From Pseudomonas fildesensis (GTDB lineage: Bacteria; Pseudomonadota; Gammaproteobacteria; Pseudomonadales; Pseudomonadaceae): a DNA stretch of 64,000 nt. The notes under the pieces are model-generated. The model had not been told where the DNA came from. It did no database searches and worked only from the letters and a program-made list of their open reading frames with translations. The number at the start of each line of letters is the position of its first letter. Positions within the stretch are counted from its first letter, which is position 1. The translations under genes were made by a program, and so were the position numbers. Shown one piece after another: positions 9,687 through 19,551 of the stretch. Location of the stretch: assembly GCF_001050345.1 (NCBI RefSeq), contig NZ_LFMW01000004.1:1-64000 (forward strand), read 5' to 3'.

Positions 9687-10334
9687 ATGACTACCCAACG
9701 TCACTACTCGCCGATTGACCGTCTGTTGCTGCAAGCCGACATGGCCATGCGCACGCTGCTGCCCTTCAGTGGCCAACCGTACCGTCCGTCTCCCGCCATC
9801 GTGCAGCCCGATGCGCAGATGAGCGAGATCGACACCCGCCATGTCGCCGGCCTGATGCGCATCAACCATACCGGCGAAGTCTGTGCCCAGGCGCTGTACC
9901 AAGGCCAGGCCCTGACCGCCAAGCTGCCGCAAGTGCGTGCGGCCATGGAGCATGCGGCCGAGGAAGAAATCGACCACCTGGCCTGGTGCGAACAACGCAT
10001 TCGCCAACTGGGCAGTCACCCCAGCGTGCTGAACCCGCTGTTTTATGGACTGTCGTTCGGTATAGGCGCTGCAGCCGGCTTGATCAGCGACAAAGTCAGC
10101 CTCGGTTTTGTCGCAGCCACCGAACATCAGGTATGCAAACACCTGGATGAACACTTGGAGCAATTGCCGGCCGAGGACGAAAAGTCCCGGGCGATTCTTG
10201 AGCAGATGCGTATTGATGAAGAACATCATGCGGAAAGCGCACTGGATGCCGGCGGTTTCCGCTTCCCGGCGCCGGTAAGGTTTGGCATGAGCGTGCTGGC
10301 CAAGGTCATGACCAAAAGCACCTATCGAATCTAA
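9687..10334 (+). CDS. coq7: Ubiquinone biosynthesis hydroxylase Coq7
   Basis: Membrane-associated diiron hydroxylase that performs the penultimate hydroxylation of ubiquinone synthesis (demethoxyubiquinol to demethylubiquinol). The 215-aa protein has the two ferritin-like metal half-sites of the family, [10 protein letters not shown] at ~92-101 and DEEHHAES near the C-terminus, plus the first ligand segment NHTGEVCAQ. The last codons with the stop form the first of three copies of a 15-bp repeat. Terminated by the hairpin at 10371. Confidence 0.95.
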   Translation: MTTQRHYSPIDRLLLQADMAMRTLLPFSGQPYRPSPAIVQPDAQMSEIDTRHVAGLMRINHTGEVCAQALYQGQALTAKLPQVRAAMEHAAEEEIDHLAWCEQRIRQLGSHPSVLNPLFYGLSFGIGAAAGLISDKVSLGFVAATEHQVCKHLDEHLEQLPAEDEKSRAILEQMRIDEEHHAESALDAGGFRFPAPVRFGMSVLAKVMTKSTYRI

Positions 10335-10364
10335 GTGCGTCGAATCTAAGCACATCGAATCTAA
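10325..10364 (+). repeat. Three copies of a 15-bp repeat covering the coq7 stop
   Basis: TCGAATCTAA occurs at 10325, 10340 and 10355, an exact 15-bp (five-codon) period. The coq7 stop TAA is in the first copy, and the other two copies place further in-frame stops at 10347 and 10362. Confidence 0.9.
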
Positions 10365-10370
10365 CCTGCA

Positions 10371-10401
10371 AAAAAGGGCGCTTTCAAAGCGCCCTTTTTT
10401 T
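10371..10401. terminator. Bidirectional intrinsic terminator between coq7 and the OsmC gene
   Basis: A stem AAAGGGCGCTTT / AAAGCGCCCTTT with a short loop, flanked by an A-run on the left and a T-run on the right. It works for both convergent genes. Confidence 0.92.
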
Positions 10402-10416
10402 CAGCCGATCCTGCGA

Positions 10417-10838
10417 TCACCCCAACTCGATGATTTCATAATCATGGGTGATGGCCACACCGGCCGCCCCCAGCATGATCGAAGCAGAGCAATACTTCTC
10501 GGCCGACAGCTCAATGGCGCGCTTGACCTGGGCTTCTTTCAGCGCCCGGCCCTTCACCACAAAATGCATATGGATCTTGGTAAAGACCTTGGGATCTTCC
10601 GTGGCGCGCTCGGCTTCCAGGAAGGCTTCACAGCTTTCCACGGCCTGGCGGGATTTCTTCAGGATGCTGACGACATCGAAATTGCTGCAACCGCCTACAC
10701 CCAGCAGGAGCATTTCCATCGGGCGTACACCCAGGTTACGGCCACCGGCTTCCGGCGGGCCGTCCATGACCACTACATGGCCACTGCCCGACTCACCGAG
10801 GAACATGGCTTCGCCCGCCCATTGGATGCGTGCCTTCA
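10417..10838 (-). CDS. OsmC/Ohr-family protein (YhfA-like)
   Basis: A 140-aa OsmC-fold protein ([16 protein letters not shown]). The family contains thiol peroxidases, but this subgroup has no assigned substrate. One cysteine sits in the typical helix ([14 protein letters not shown]) and another at SCEAFLEAE. An upstream ATG at 10881 would add 14 residues. The MKARIQW start fits homologue length. Divergent from vfr across 248 bp. Confidence 0.85.
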
Positions 10839-11086
10839 TCGCCCAGACTCCACTGCTAAAAAAGGGTCGCCAGCTTAGCACAGCGCCCGCCAGCGGCTGC
10901 GATTCTCACGAAAGCGATCGACATCAGCGTTTGGCCGTTAAATTCGCTAATCGAGTCAGAATGTGTCTGTTAAGCTGGCGCCAACGGACTGGCGCATTGC
11001 CATCCCTTGTACAGCGTGTATCAATGCCGACATCGCTGGATAAAAACAACTCCAACAACACCGTGCAGTCTTTTCGGGATACAACC

Positions 11087-11731
11087 ATGGTTGCTCTTAC
11101 GCCCATACCCAAGATCAAGAATCTCGACAAACTGTTGATGCATTGCCAGCGTCGGCGCTACCCCGCCAAACACAACATCATCTGCGCAGGCGAGCGCTCC
11201 GAAACGCTGTTCTTCATTATCAAAGGCTCGGTCACCATCCTGATCGAGGATGAGGACGGCCGCGAGATGATCATCGCCTACCTCAATACCGGTGATTTTT
11301 TTGGCGAACTGGGGCTGTTTGAACCCGCCGGTAAAGAGCAGGAACGCAGCGCCTGGGTACGCGCCAAGATCGAATGCGAAGTCGCCGAGATCAGCTACGC
11401 GAAATTTCGCGAATTAGCCCAGCAGGACCCCGACATTCTCTACGCCTTGAGCGGGCAGATTGCCCAGCGCCTGCGCGACACCACGCGCAAAGTCGGCGAC
11501 CTGGCGTTTTTTGACGTCACCGGCCGGGTGGCTCGCTGCCTGCTGGAACTGTGCAAGCAGCCAGACGCCATGACCCACCCCGACGGCATGCAGATCAAAG
11601 TCACGCGCCAGGAGATCGGGCGCATTGTCGGCTGTTCACGAGAGATGGTCGGCCGCGTGCTCAAGGACCTGGAAGAGCGCAACCTGGTGCACGTCAAAGG
11701 CAAGACGATGGTGGTGTTTGGTACCCGTTAA
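11087..11731 (+). CDS. vfr: cAMP receptor-type transcription factor Vfr
   Basis: Global regulator of the CRP family, 214 aa, the exact length of Pseudomonas Vfr. The N-terminal cyclic-nucleotide domain has the phosphate-binding cassette FFGELGLF with a following RSAW, and the C-terminal helix-turn-helix reads [20 protein letters not shown]. The frame is open far upstream, but [10 protein letters not shown] at 11087 is the conserved start. The stop overlaps the stop of the convergent lipoate-ligase-like gene. Confidence 0.95.
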   Translation: MVALTPIPKIKNLDKLLMHCQRRRYPAKHNIICAGERSETLFFIIKGSVTILIEDEDGREMIIAYLNTGDFFGELGLFEPAGKEQERSAWVRAKIECEVAEISYAKFRELAQQDPDILYALSGQIAQRLRDTTRKVGDLAFFDVTGRVARCLLELCKQPDAMTHPDGMQIKVTRQEIGRIVGCSREMVGRVLKDLEERNLVHVKGKTMVVFGTR

Positions 11732-12423
11732 CCCGGCAGGAAGCTGGCCAGCATCTGGCGGTACAAGGTGTCGAGTCGGCTGATCGCATCCGGCGCAGGG
11801 AAGGCTTCGTGCAGGGCGATATGGCTGTCGGCGCGAACCCGTTGCTCCAGGCCGCAGGCCTCATTGAACCGGTTGACCGCCGCAATCAGCTCTTCGCGAT
11901 CGTTATCCAGCAACAACGCGCCGTGCACCAACCCCACTGGACGGCCGCCGCTTTGGCGCCAGCGCTGGGCGGTGCCGACCATTTTGCGGCCGTTGAGGTT
12001 GACGTTATAGCGGCCGTCGCAGAATGCACCGTCAATCTCACCGACCGTGGCATCGCCGCCCAATTGGATCAACAGGTCACAGATCGGTTGGCACAACCGC
12101 TGGTAACCGGTTTCGATCCGGCCCTGATCGCCTTCGCTGCGCGGCGGTGCGTACACCAGCGCGATATTCACCGTGGCGCTCGATTGCGGCACCGGCTCAC
12201 CACCGGTTTCCCGCAGCAACACCGGCCAACCGGCATCCGCGGACACACGGCTGGCGCTATCGAACGCTGGCAATCGGCTTAAGCGGCGTGGCATCACCAA
12301 TGCCTGATCACAGGGCTGCCAGAACAACAGCCCAAATTCCTGCTCACCCGCGCAAACGGCGGCCAGTAGGTCTTGCTCGGCAGCAAGACCTGCTTCAACG
12401 GTCATCATCACGGGCTGAGTCAT
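11728..12423 (-). CDS. Lipoate/biotin-ligase superfamily protein (LplA/LipM-like)
   Basis: A 231-aa cytoplasmic protein of the BPL/LplA/LipB fold, likely to move lipoate, octanoate or a related acyl group. Supporting segments are ETGGEPVPQ (the arginine-glycine-rich substrate loop), [18 protein letters not shown] and the lysine-bearing [10 protein letters not shown], where the conserved catalytic lysine lies. It has no C-terminal accessory domain. The exact reaction is not deducible. The start at 12423 (MTQPVMM) is preferred over 12450 by family length. Its stop overlaps the vfr stop by 4 bp. Confidence 0.75.
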   Translation of the reverse strand: MTQPVMMTVEAGLAAEQDLLAAVCAGEQEFGLLFWQPCDQALVMPRRLSRLPAFDSASRVSADAGWPVLLRETGGEPVPQSSATVNIALVYAPPRSEGDQGRIETGYQRLCQPICDLLIQLGGDATVGEIDGAFCDGRYNVNLNGRKMVGTAQRWRQSGGRPVGLVHGALLLDNDREELIAAVNRFNEACGLEQRVRADSHIALHEAFPAPDAISRLDTLYRQMLASFLPG

Positions 12424-12459
12424 CGAACACCTACCTCTGTGAACAGACACAAAACTTAA

Positions 12460-12580
12460 TGTGGGAGGGGCGGTGCGACGATTCGATTTGCTCCCGATAG
12501 CGGAGTGTCTGTCGACTTATTCTTCAACTGACAGAATGCTATCGGGAGCAAGCCGAATCGTCGCACCGCCCCTCTCACAT
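12460..12580. repeat. REPIN (GTGGGAGGGGCGGTGCGAC type)
   Basis: Two arms of ~42 bp in inverted orientation, running GTGGGAGGGGCGGTGCGACG...GCTCCCGATAGC and its inverse, separated by 36 bp. It occupies most of the gap between trpC and the lipoate-ligase-like gene. Confidence 0.85.
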
Positions 12581-12597
12581 TTTGATCGCGTTTCAAA

Positions 12598-13434
12598 TCA
12601 GTCCAGGGTCGAACCGCTGACCGCCACGCCACGCTCCGGGAAGAACAGGCGTTGCAGTTCCGCCCCCGGGTTTTCAGCGCGCATGAACGTCTCGCCGACC
12701 AGGAACGAATACACACCGCTGATTTCCATCAGTTCCACGTCGGCGCGATTGACGATGCCACTCTCGGTGATCACCAGACGGTCGCGCGGAATACGCGGCA
12801 GCAGGTCGAGGGTGTTTTCCAGGCTGACTTCGAAGGTGTGCAGGTTACGGTTGTTGACCCCCACCAGCGGTGTGTCGAGGGTTTTCAGTGCGCGCTCCAG
12901 CTCATCGCCGTCGTGCACTTCGACCAACACGTCGAGGCCGACACTTTTGGCCACAGCGGCCAGTTCGGCCATTTTTACGTCATCCAGTGCGGAGACGATC
13001 AGCAACACGCAATCGGCGCCCAGTGCACGGGCTTCGACGATTTGGTACGGGTCGACCATGAAGTCCTTGCGGATCACCGGCAACTTACACACAGCGCGGG
13101 CCTGCTGCAGAAACAGGTCGGCGCCCTGAAAGTAGTCGATATCAGTCAGCACCGACAGGCAAGTCGCCCCACCCTTCTCGTAGCTGACAGCGATATCTGC
13201 CGGTACGAAATTTTCGCGAATCACGCCTTTGCTCGGCGAAGCTTTCTTGATTTCAGCAATCACGGCCGGCTGCTTGAGCTTGGCCTGGGCGATCAAGGCA
13301 TTGGCAAAACCACGCGGCGCATCGGCACTTTTCGCCAAACCTTCCAGTTCGGCGAGGCTGACACGGGCACGGCGCTCAGCGACTTCTTCGGCTTTGCGGG
13401 CCAGGATCTTTTCCAGAACGGTCGGCACACTCAT
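12598..13434 (-). CDS. trpC: Indole-3-glycerol phosphate synthase
   Basis: Fourth step of tryptophan synthesis: ring closure of CdRP to indole-3-glycerol phosphate. The 278-aa TIM barrel has the family signatures [35 protein letters not shown] and [10 protein letters not shown], and the late ITESGI phosphate loop. It is monofunctional, with no fused TrpF. It overlaps trpD by 4 bp and ends the trp set, followed by a REPIN. Confidence 0.97.
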   Translation of the reverse strand: MSVPTVLEKILARKAEEVAERRARVSLAELEGLAKSADAPRGFANALIAQAKLKQPAVIAEIKKASPSKGVIRENFVPADIAVSYEKGGATCLSVLTDIDYFQGADLFLQQARAVCKLPVIRKDFMVDPYQIVEARALGADCVLLIVSALDDVKMAELAAVAKSVGLDVLVEVHDGDELERALKTLDTPLVGVNNRNLHTFEVSLENTLDLLPRIPRDRLVITESGIVNRADVELMEISGVYSFLVGETFMRAENPGAELQRLFFPERGVAVSGSTLD

Positions 13435-14480
13435 CCTTCATTCTCCATCTTGAACACCGCAGTAAAGGCACCCAACTCTTCCAGCTTTTCGCGCGCGAGC
13501 CCGGTGTGCAACGCATCATGCGCAAGGGCTACGCCCTCTTTAAGACTGTAGGCGTGATCGGCGGCATACAGCGCCGCACCCGCATTGAGCACAATCATTT
13601 CTGCGGCTTTCTGGCCGTTTTCGGTCTTGCGACGCCCCAAGGCATCGCGAATCAATTCCAGGGAAGCGGCTGGGCTTTCCACCGCCAGGCCGTGCAGGCT
13701 CTGGCTTTTCATGCCCAAGTCTTCAGGTTCGACCCAGTATTCGGTGATTTGGTCATTCTTTAGCTCCGCCACAAAGGTCGGCGCCGCCAGGCTGAATTCA
13801 TCCAGGCCATCTTTCGAATGCACCACCAGCACATGCTTGCTGCCCAGACGTTGCAAGACTTCGGCCAGTGGCCGGCACAGCGCCTGGCTGAACACGCCCA
13901 CCACCTGGTGCTTCACACCGGCCGGATTCGTAAGCGGGCCGAGCATGTTGAACAGGGTGCGCAGGCCGAGATCTTTGCGTGGGCCGGCCGCGTGTTTCAT
14001 CGCCCCATGGTGAGACTGGGCAAACATGAAGCCGATGCCGACGTTCTCAATGCAACGCGCCACTTGCACCGGCGTCAGGTTCAGGTAGATCCCGGCCGCT
14101 TCCAGCAAGTCGGCGCTGCCGCTCTTGCCGGACACCGCACGGTTACCGTGTTTGGCCACGGTGCAGCCAGCAGCCGCTACCACGAAGGAAGACGCCGTCG
14201 ACACGTTGAAAATATTCGCCCCGTCACCGCCGGTGCCGACCACGTCGACCACGCCGTCGAGGGTCTTGAGCTCAACCTTGTCCGCCAACTCGCGCATCAC
14301 CGACACGGCGCCAACGATCTCGTCGATGCTCTCGCTCTTCATGCGCATCGCCATCATGAACGCGCCGATCTGCGCGTCCGTGCATTGGCCGGTCATGATC
14401 TCGCGCATCACATCGCTCATTTCAGCGGTGCTCAGGTCCAGGTGGCCGACGATACGGCCAAGGGCAGTCTTGATATCCAT
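13431..14480 (-). CDS. trpD: Anthranilate phosphoribosyltransferase
   Basis: Transfers phosphoribose from PRPP to anthranilate. The 349-aa protein has the PRPP-binding loop [14 protein letters not shown] at ~82-95 and [19 protein letters not shown] at ~113. The length is standard. It lies 9 bp after trpG and overlaps trpC, so trpG, trpD and trpC form one translationally coupled unit. Confidence 0.97.
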   Translation of the reverse strand: MDIKTALGRIVGHLDLSTAEMSDVMREIMTGQCTDAQIGAFMMAMRMKSESIDEIVGAVSVMRELADKVELKTLDGVVDVVGTGGDGANIFNVSTASSFVVAAAGCTVAKHGNRAVSGKSGSADLLEAAGIYLNLTPVQVARCIENVGIGFMFAQSHHGAMKHAAGPRKDLGLRTLFNMLGPLTNPAGVKHQVVGVFSQALCRPLAEVLQRLGSKHVLVVHSKDGLDEFSLAAPTFVAELKNDQITEYWVEPEDLGMKSQSLHGLAVESPAASLELIRDALGRRKTENGQKAAEMIVLNAGAALYAADHAYSLKEGVALAHDALHTGLAREKLEELGAFTAVFKMENEG

Positions 14481-14489
14481 GGAAAGTCC

Positions 14490-15083
14490 TTAGCGCGAGC
14501 CGCCGCTCTGCTTGAGAAAGTTGGCGAACAGCTCGTAACCCTGCTCGGTCAGGATCGATTCAGGGTGAAATTGCACCCCTTCGATGTTCAGTGTTTTGTG
14601 GCGCAGGCCCATGATCTCGTCGACCGATCCGTCTTCCAGCTGGGTCCACGCAGTCAGCTCAAGGCATTCGGGCAAGGTTTCGCGCTTGACCACCAGCGAG
14701 TGGTAACGGGTCACCGTCACCGGCAGGTTCAGGCCGTGGAACACGCCCATATTATTGTGGAACACCGGGCTGGTCTTGCCGTGCATCACCTGGCGCGCGC
14801 GCACCACGTCACCGCCAAAGGCCTGGCCGATGGACTGATGACCCAGGCACACGCCGAGGATCGGCAGCTTTCCGGCAAAATATTTGATCGCCTCAAGGGA
14901 CACGCCGGCTTCAGTCGGCGTGCAAGGACCAGGCGAGACCACGATGCGCTCAGGGTTCAGAGCAGCGATTTCGGCCACAGTCAGTTCGTCATTGCGCACC
15001 ACCTTGACCTCGGCACCGAGTTCGCCCAGGTACTGCACAACGTTGTAGGTAAAGGAATCGTAGTTATCAATCATCAGCAACAT
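14490..15083 (-). CDS. trpG: Anthranilate synthase glutamine amidotransferase subunit
   Basis: Class I glutamine amidotransferase that supplies ammonia to TrpE. The 197-aa protein has the nucleophile in [15 protein letters not shown] (C79 region) and the His/Glu pair in VQFHPESIL. It may also serve p-aminobenzoate synthesis, as in some bacteria. Its ATG is 19 bp after the trpE stop, so trpE and trpGDC are contiguous here. Confidence 0.96.
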   Translation of the reverse strand: MLLMIDNYDSFTYNVVQYLGELGAEVKVVRNDELTVAEIAALNPERIVVSPGPCTPTEAGVSLEAIKYFAGKLPILGVCLGHQSIGQAFGGDVVRARQVMHGKTSPVFHNNMGVFHGLNLPVTVTRYHSLVVKRETLPECLELTAWTQLEDGSVDEIMGLRHKTLNIEGVQFHPESILTEQGYELFANFLKQSGGSR

Positions 15084-15102
15084 GGGGAAACCTCAAGAAT
15101 TC

Positions 15103-16584
15103 TTAGCGCTGGGGGGTCTGTTCAGCCAACGCCACTGCGCGGAACATGGCGCGGCGCTTGTTCAGGGTTTCTTCCCATTCGAGGGCCGGTACCGAGTCGG
15201 CGACAATCCCGCCCCCCGCCTGCACATGCAGTTCGCCGTCCTTGATCACCGCCGTGCGAATCGCAATGGCGGTGTCCATGTTGCCGTTCCAGGCGAAATA
15301 CCCCACGGCGCCGCCGTAGACGCCACGCTTGACCGGCTCCAGCTCATCAATGATTTCCATCGCGCGAATCTTCGGCGCACCCGACAAGGTGCCCGCCGGC
15401 AGAATCGCCCGCAGCGCGTCCATCGCGGTCAAACCGGCTTTCAACTCGCCGGTGACGTTGGACACGATGTGCATCACGTTGGAATAACGTTCGATAACCA
15501 TCTTCTCGGTCAGCTTCACCGAACCGATTTCCGATACACGCCCGGTGTCATTGCGGCCCAGGTCGATCAGCATCAAGTGCTCGGCGATTTCCTTGTCGTC
15601 GCTCAGCAGGTCTTCTTCCAGCGCCAGGTCCGCTTCTTCGGTCGCACCACGCGGGCGGGTGCCGGCAATCGGGCGCACGGTGATCAGGTTGTCTTCAACC
15701 CGAACCAGTACTTCCGGCGAACTGCCCACCACGTGGAAGTCGCCAAAGTTGAAGAAGTACATGTACGGCGTCGGGTTGAAGCAGCGCAGCGCACGGTACA
15801 GATCGATCGGCGCGGCCTTGAAGTCGATGGACATGCGTTGCGACGGCACCACCTGCATGCAGTCACCGGCGAGGATGTATTCCTTGATGGTATCGACCGC
15901 GCGTTCGTAGTCAGACTGGGTAAAGCTGGAGCGGAACACCGGGTCGGCTGCCGGTGGGCGGCTGAGGTCCAGGCCGCGACGCGGGGTGATCGGCTGGCGC
16001 AGTTTTTCCAGCAGGGCTTCGAGGCTGGCCTGGCCTTGCTCGAAGGCGTCTGCCTGTGCGGGATCGGCGAGCACAATCGCGTGCATTTTGCCGGCAAGGT
16101 TGTCGAACACCACTACCGCATCAGAGACCATCAGCAGAATGTCCGGCACGCCCAAGGGATCGGGGTTCGGACATTTGCCCAGGCGTTTTTCCACGTAACG
16201 CACGCAGTCGTAGCCGAAATACCCCACCAGGCCACCGTTGAAACGCGGCAGGCCAGGGATGGTCGGCACGTTGTAGCGCGCCTTGAACGCTTCGACGAAG
16301 GACAGCGGGTCTTCGACGTCGTGGCTTTCGATCTCGACGCCATCATGGGTGATGCTCACGTGATGATCGTGAACGCGCATGACGGTGCGGCACGGCAGGC
16401 CGATGATCGAGTAACGGCCCCACTTCTCGCCACCCTGTACCGATTCCAGCAGGTAGGAGTTGGGCTCGTCAGCCAGTTTCAGGTAGATCGACAGCGGCGT
16501 ATCGAAGTCGGCCAGGGTTTCGCAGGCCAGGGGGATACGGTTATAGCCGGCAGCGGCCAAACGCAGGAATTCTTCGCGGTTCAT
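15103..16584 (-). CDS. trpE: Anthranilate synthase component I
   Basis: Converts chorismate to anthranilate with ammonia from TrpG. The 493-aa protein carries the LLES tryptophan-feedback motif near residue 48 ([16 protein letters not shown]), so allosteric inhibition by tryptophan is expected. The catalytic domain shows [27 protein letters not shown] and AGTLSGAPK. The gap to gph is only 70 bp and carries short, mutually exclusive hairpins. The ribosome binding site GAGG is 6 nt before the ATG. Confidence 0.97.
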   Translation of the reverse strand: MNREEFLRLAAAGYNRIPLACETLADFDTPLSIYLKLADEPNSYLLESVQGGEKWGRYSIIGLPCRTVMRVHDHHVSITHDGVEIESHDVEDPLSFVEAFKARYNVPTIPGLPRFNGGLVGYFGYDCVRYVEKRLGKCPNPDPLGVPDILLMVSDAVVVFDNLAGKMHAIVLADPAQADAFEQGQASLEALLEKLRQPITPRRGLDLSRPPAADPVFRSSFTQSDYERAVDTIKEYILAGDCMQVVPSQRMSIDFKAAPIDLYRALRCFNPTPYMYFFNFGDFHVVGSSPEVLVRVEDNLITVRPIAGTRPRGATEEADLALEEDLLSDDKEIAEHLMLIDLGRNDTGRVSEIGSVKLTEKMVIERYSNVMHIVSNVTGELKAGLTAMDALRAILPAGTLSGAPKIRAMEIIDELEPVKRGVYGGAVGYFAWNGNMDTAIAIRTAVIKDGELHVQAGGGIVADSVPALEWEETLNKRRAMFRAVALAEQTPQR

Positions 16585-16611
16585 GAGGTGCCTCGTGGTG
16601 TGAGGGTCTAA

Positions 16612-16699
16612 CAGTCAGGTATGCAAATGTGCCGCAGGGCGCGGCCAGGATCAGTCAGGCGCGCCAACGCCAGCGGGCCAGGGCCTTGATGACTTTCAT
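16612..16699 (-). promoter_or_regulatory. Candidate trp leader: Trp-rich gph C-terminus plus alternative hairpins before trpE
   Basis: The last 14 codons of gph read [14 protein letters not shown], with two Trp codons just before the stop and a third Trp (W258) just before the Met. Downstream RNA can fold as GGCGCG/CGCGCC (16660-16665 with 16638-16643) or GCCGC/GCGGC (16641-16645 with 16631-16635), and the two share bases 16641-16643. There is no T-run. This layout resembles a translation-coupled leader, but no intrinsic terminator is seen. Confidence 0.45.
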
Positions 16700-17473
16700 C
16701 CAGAGTTTGCGAGTGACCACCACGATGGAATTTCCAGAAGGGGACGGATCGATATCGGGCAACGTTATCTCAGCGCCCGCTCCCAAGCAACCCGGGATTA
16801 GCAGTCGCAGGTCATCAATCACCAGCGCCGGCGACTCTTCGGCGATCGGCCGGCCATGGTTATAGCCGTAACTCAGGGCCACACATTGCACGCCCGCCGC
16901 TTTTGCGGCCTGCACATCACTGCGCGAATCGCCGACAAACAACGACTGGGAGGCCGGGATATTGGCCATTTTCATTACGAAAAACAGCGCCGCTGGGTCA
17001 GGCTTCTTCTGCGGCAGGGTATCGCCGCCGATGATCCAGCGGAAATAACGGCCAATTTTCATCTGGTCCAACAGCGGCGCGACGAAGCGCTCCGGCTTGT
17101 TGGTGATCAGGGCCATTTCCACGCCCTGCTTGTGCAGCCATTTGAGCGTGTCGCGTACGCCGGGGTACACCACGGTCAGTTCGTGGCCGTCTTCATAGGC
17201 GGCGTTGAACAATTCCAGGGCCCGCTCGGCCTCAACATCATCGACACCTTGAGCGTCAATATGATTGGCCAGGGCCCGGCGCACCAGCATCTGTACACCG
17301 TTGCCGACCCATTCGCGTACCGACTCGATCCCCGCCGGCTTACGCCCCAGCTTGAGCAGCATCTCGTCCACCGCCGCCGCCAGGTCTGGCACCGAGTCGA
17401 TCAACGTACCGTCCAGATCGAACATCACCAGCCGTGGCAGTTTGCCGGGGAACAACTGCTCGAAACCGCTCAT
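16655..17473 (-). CDS. gph: Phosphoglycolate phosphatase (HAD family)
   Basis: Dephosphorylates 2-phosphoglycolate. The 272-aa protein has HAD motif [11 protein letters not shown] at ~19-28, a threonine motif II ([10 protein letters not shown]) and motif [12 protein letters not shown]. The last ~45 residues extend past the usual HAD fold and end in a basic, Trp-rich tail that reads like a trp leader peptide. It overlaps rpe by 4 bp and is 70 bp before trpE, giving the gene order rpe-gph-trpE known from many gamma-proteobacteria. Confidence 0.92.
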   Translation of the reverse strand: MSGFEQLFPGKLPRLVMFDLDGTLIDSVPDLAAAVDEMLLKLGRKPAGIESVREWVGNGVQMLVRRALANHIDAQGVDDVEAERALELFNAAYEDGHELTVVYPGVRDTLKWLHKQGVEMALITNKPERFVAPLLDQMKIGRYFRWIIGGDTLPQKKPDPAALFFVMKMANIPASQSLFVGDSRSDVQAAKAAGVQCVALSYGYNHGRPIAEESPALVIDDLRLLIPGCLGAGAEITLPDIDPSPSGNSIVVVTRKLWMKVIKALARWRWRA

Positions 17474-18144
17474 GGACGCGCCAGCGCCAGTTCGGCACGC
17501 ATCTTGTCGATCACTTCCTGATAGTTCGGGGCGTTGAAGATCGCCGAGCCCGCCACAAACGTGTCGGCGCCAGCAGCAGCGATCTCACGGATGTTGTTGA
17601 CGTTGACCCCGCCGTCGATTTCCAGGCGGATGTCCCGGCCCGAGGCATCGATCAGCGCACGGGCTTCGCGCAGCTTGTCGAGGGTGCCAGGGATGAACTT
17701 CTGCCCACCGAAGCCTGGGTTGACGCTCATCAGCAAGACCATATCGACCTTGTCCATCACGTACTTGAGCACGTCCAACGGGGTGGCGGGGTTAAATACC
17801 AGGCCCGCCTTGCAGCCGCCTTCACGGATCAGTTGTAGGGTGCGGTCGACGTGCAGCGAGGCTTCCGGGTGGAAGGTGATGTAGGTCGCACCGGCTTCAA
17901 CGAAGTCACCGATGATCCGGTCTACCGGGCTGACCATCAGGTGCGCATCGATCGGCGCAGTAATGCCGTACTTGCGTAGCGCGGCGCAAACCATCGGACC
18001 GATGGTCAGGTTGGGCACGTAATGGTTGTCCATGACATCGAAGTGCACGAAGTCGGCACCGGCGGCCAACACCTTGTCCACTTCCTCACCCAGGCGGGCG
18101 AAATCGGCGGAGAGAATCGATGGAGCAATAACGAAGGGCTGCAT
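17470..18144 (-). CDS. rpe: Ribulose-phosphate 3-epimerase
   Basis: Interconverts ribulose-5-phosphate and xylulose-5-phosphate in the pentose phosphate pathway. The 224-aa TIM barrel has the metal-site segment [12 protein letters not shown] and the C-terminal GVNVNNI and GSAIF phosphate loop. An upstream in-frame ATG at 18258 exists. [15 protein letters not shown] at 18144 is the conserved start. First gene of the leftward rpe-gph-trpE set. Confidence 0.97.
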   Translation of the reverse strand: MQPFVIAPSILSADFARLGEEVDKVLAAGADFVHFDVMDNHYVPNLTIGPMVCAALRKYGITAPIDAHLMVSPVDRIIGDFVEAGATYITFHPEASLHVDRTLQLIREGGCKAGLVFNPATPLDVLKYVMDKVDMVLLMSVNPGFGGQKFIPGTLDKLREARALIDASGRDIRLEIDGGVNVNNIREIAAAGADTFVAGSAIFNAPNYQEVIDKMRAELALARP

Positions 18145-18217
18145 GACGCACCTTTTTTGAGCTAAATCACGATGGCGCGCATTGTATACCTCATGCTTTG
18201 CCCCGCGCACCGTGACC

Positions 18218-19366
18218 CTAGTAAGCAGCCCGGTAGATTTTCTCGATATCAGCCGCACTGAGCTTGCGCGGGTTGTTGCGCATCAGGCGCTCGATACCCG
18301 CCGCTTCGGTGGCCATGGCCGGGATCGCGTCCTCGGGAACGCCGAAGCTGCGCAGGCCCGACGGAATTTCCACGGCGGCACACAGGCGCGTCATCGCTTC
18401 AACCGCTTGATCGGCGGCATCGTTGACACTCAGGCCGGTGACGTTCACGCCCATGGCCTGCGCAATGTCTTGCATACGCTCGACACAGGCCAGTTTGTTC
18501 CAGTGCATCACATAGGGCAGCAACAGCGCGTTGCTTACGCCATGTGCAATATTGAACCGCCCGCCCAACGGGTACGCCAACGCATGTACCGCGCCCACGC
18601 CGGCGTTTCCGAACGCCATGCCGGCCATCAGGCTGGCGGTGGCCATGTCGTCGCGGGCCTGCAGGTGGGCCGGGTTGGCGTAGGCCTTGGGCAGTGCCTT
18701 GGCAATCAGCTTGATTGCGCCAATGGCCAGGGCATCGGTAATCGGCGAGGCATTCAGCGACAGGTAGGACTCAATGGCATGCACCAGCGCATCCACGCCA
18801 CTGGCGGCGGTCACGCTGCGCGGGCAAGTGAGGGTCATTTGCGGGCTGATCAGCGCGACATCCGGCAGCAGGAAGTCGCTGACGATACCTTTTTTCAGCT
18901 GCGCGGCCTTGTCGGAGAGGATTGCCACATTGGTCACCTCCGAGCCGGTGCCGGCCGTGGTGGGGATGGCGATCAGCGGCGGGCCTTTACGCGGTACCTG
19001 GTCGACACCGAACAAGTCCGCCAGCGCGCCGTGGTAACCGGCATAGGCGGCGACGCTTTTGGCGATATCGATGGCGCTGCCGCCGCCCAGGCCGATCAAG
19101 CCGTCATGCCCGCCCTCGCGGTACGCGCGCATGCAGTCTTCAACGATGGCGATTTCCGGGTCGGGTAGCACGCGGTCGAAAATTTCGTAGGTGCGCTCGC
19201 CCAGATGCTCCAGCGCCAGCGCCACGGTGCCAGATTTGACCAGCGCGGCATCGGTAACGATCAGCGGGTTATCCACATCCAGGCGTGTGAGTTCGGCGGC
19301 CAGTTGTTCGATGGCACCAGCGCCGGTGAGCAGTTTGTGGGCGATCGTGAATGAGGAAGTACTCAT
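18218..19366 (-). CDS. Iron-containing alcohol dehydrogenase
   Basis: A 382-aa group III (iron-dependent) NAD(P)-linked alcohol dehydrogenase. It has the cofactor motif [13 protein letters not shown] at ~94, [11 protein letters not shown] at ~137, and metal ligands in [11 protein letters not shown] and in [19 protein letters not shown]. The substrate is not certain; the family covers ethanol, propanediol and 4-hydroxybutyrate enzymes. It lies between the agt importer and rpe, which are neighbours in PAO1 as I remember it, and is bounded by a REPIN, so it looks like an extra gene at this locus. Confidence 0.88.
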   Translation of the reverse strand: MSTSSFTIAHKLLTGAGAIEQLAAELTRLDVDNPLIVTDAALVKSGTVALALEHLGERTYEIFDRVLPDPEIAIVEDCMRAYREGGHDGLIGLGGGSAIDIAKSVAAYAGYHGALADLFGVDQVPRKGPPLIAIPTTAGTGSEVTNVAILSDKAAQLKKGIVSDFLLPDVALISPQMTLTCPRSVTAASGVDALVHAIESYLSLNASPITDALAIGAIKLIAKALPKAYANPAHLQARDDMATASLMAGMAFGNAGVGAVHALAYPLGGRFNIAHGVSNALLLPYVMHWNKLACVERMQDIAQAMGVNVTGLSVNDAADQAVEAMTRLCAAVEIPSGLRSFGVPEDAIPAMATEAAGIERLMRNNPRKLSAADIEKIYRAAY

Positions 19367-19459
19367 GTGCGCGGCCTCTTATTAATAGATGGGCTGGCAC
19401 AAGAGTAGCTGACCGAAACAGGTTGTCTTCCATTCAGCCGCTGAATGGTCACAAAACCC

Positions 19460-19551
19460 ATGTGGGAGGGGGCTTGCTCCCGATGGCGGTGGTTCAGCCA
19501 ACACATCTATTGCCTGACACACCGCTATCGGGAGCAAGCCCCCTCCCACAT
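19460..19551. repeat. REPIN (GTGGGAGGGGGCTTGCTCCCGAT type)
   Basis: Two near-perfect inverted arms, GTGGGAGGGGGCTTGCTCCC and its inverse, each followed by GATGGCGG or its GATAGCGG variant, around a ~35-bp spacer. The right arm ends one base before the agtD stop codon. Confidence 0.92.

Noticed and set aside
13818..16611. Long plus-strand open frames opposite trpD, trpG and trpE (up to 509 codons)
   Set aside because: They mirror real genes with clear motifs. High GC at third codon positions removes stops on the opposite strand. The translations are His/Arg/Gln-rich with no family signature or ribosome binding site.
18180..18230. Promoter for rpe with -10 TATACA/TACAAT on the minus strand
   Set aside because: No -35 box at acceptable distance for either candidate, so I did not list it as a feature.
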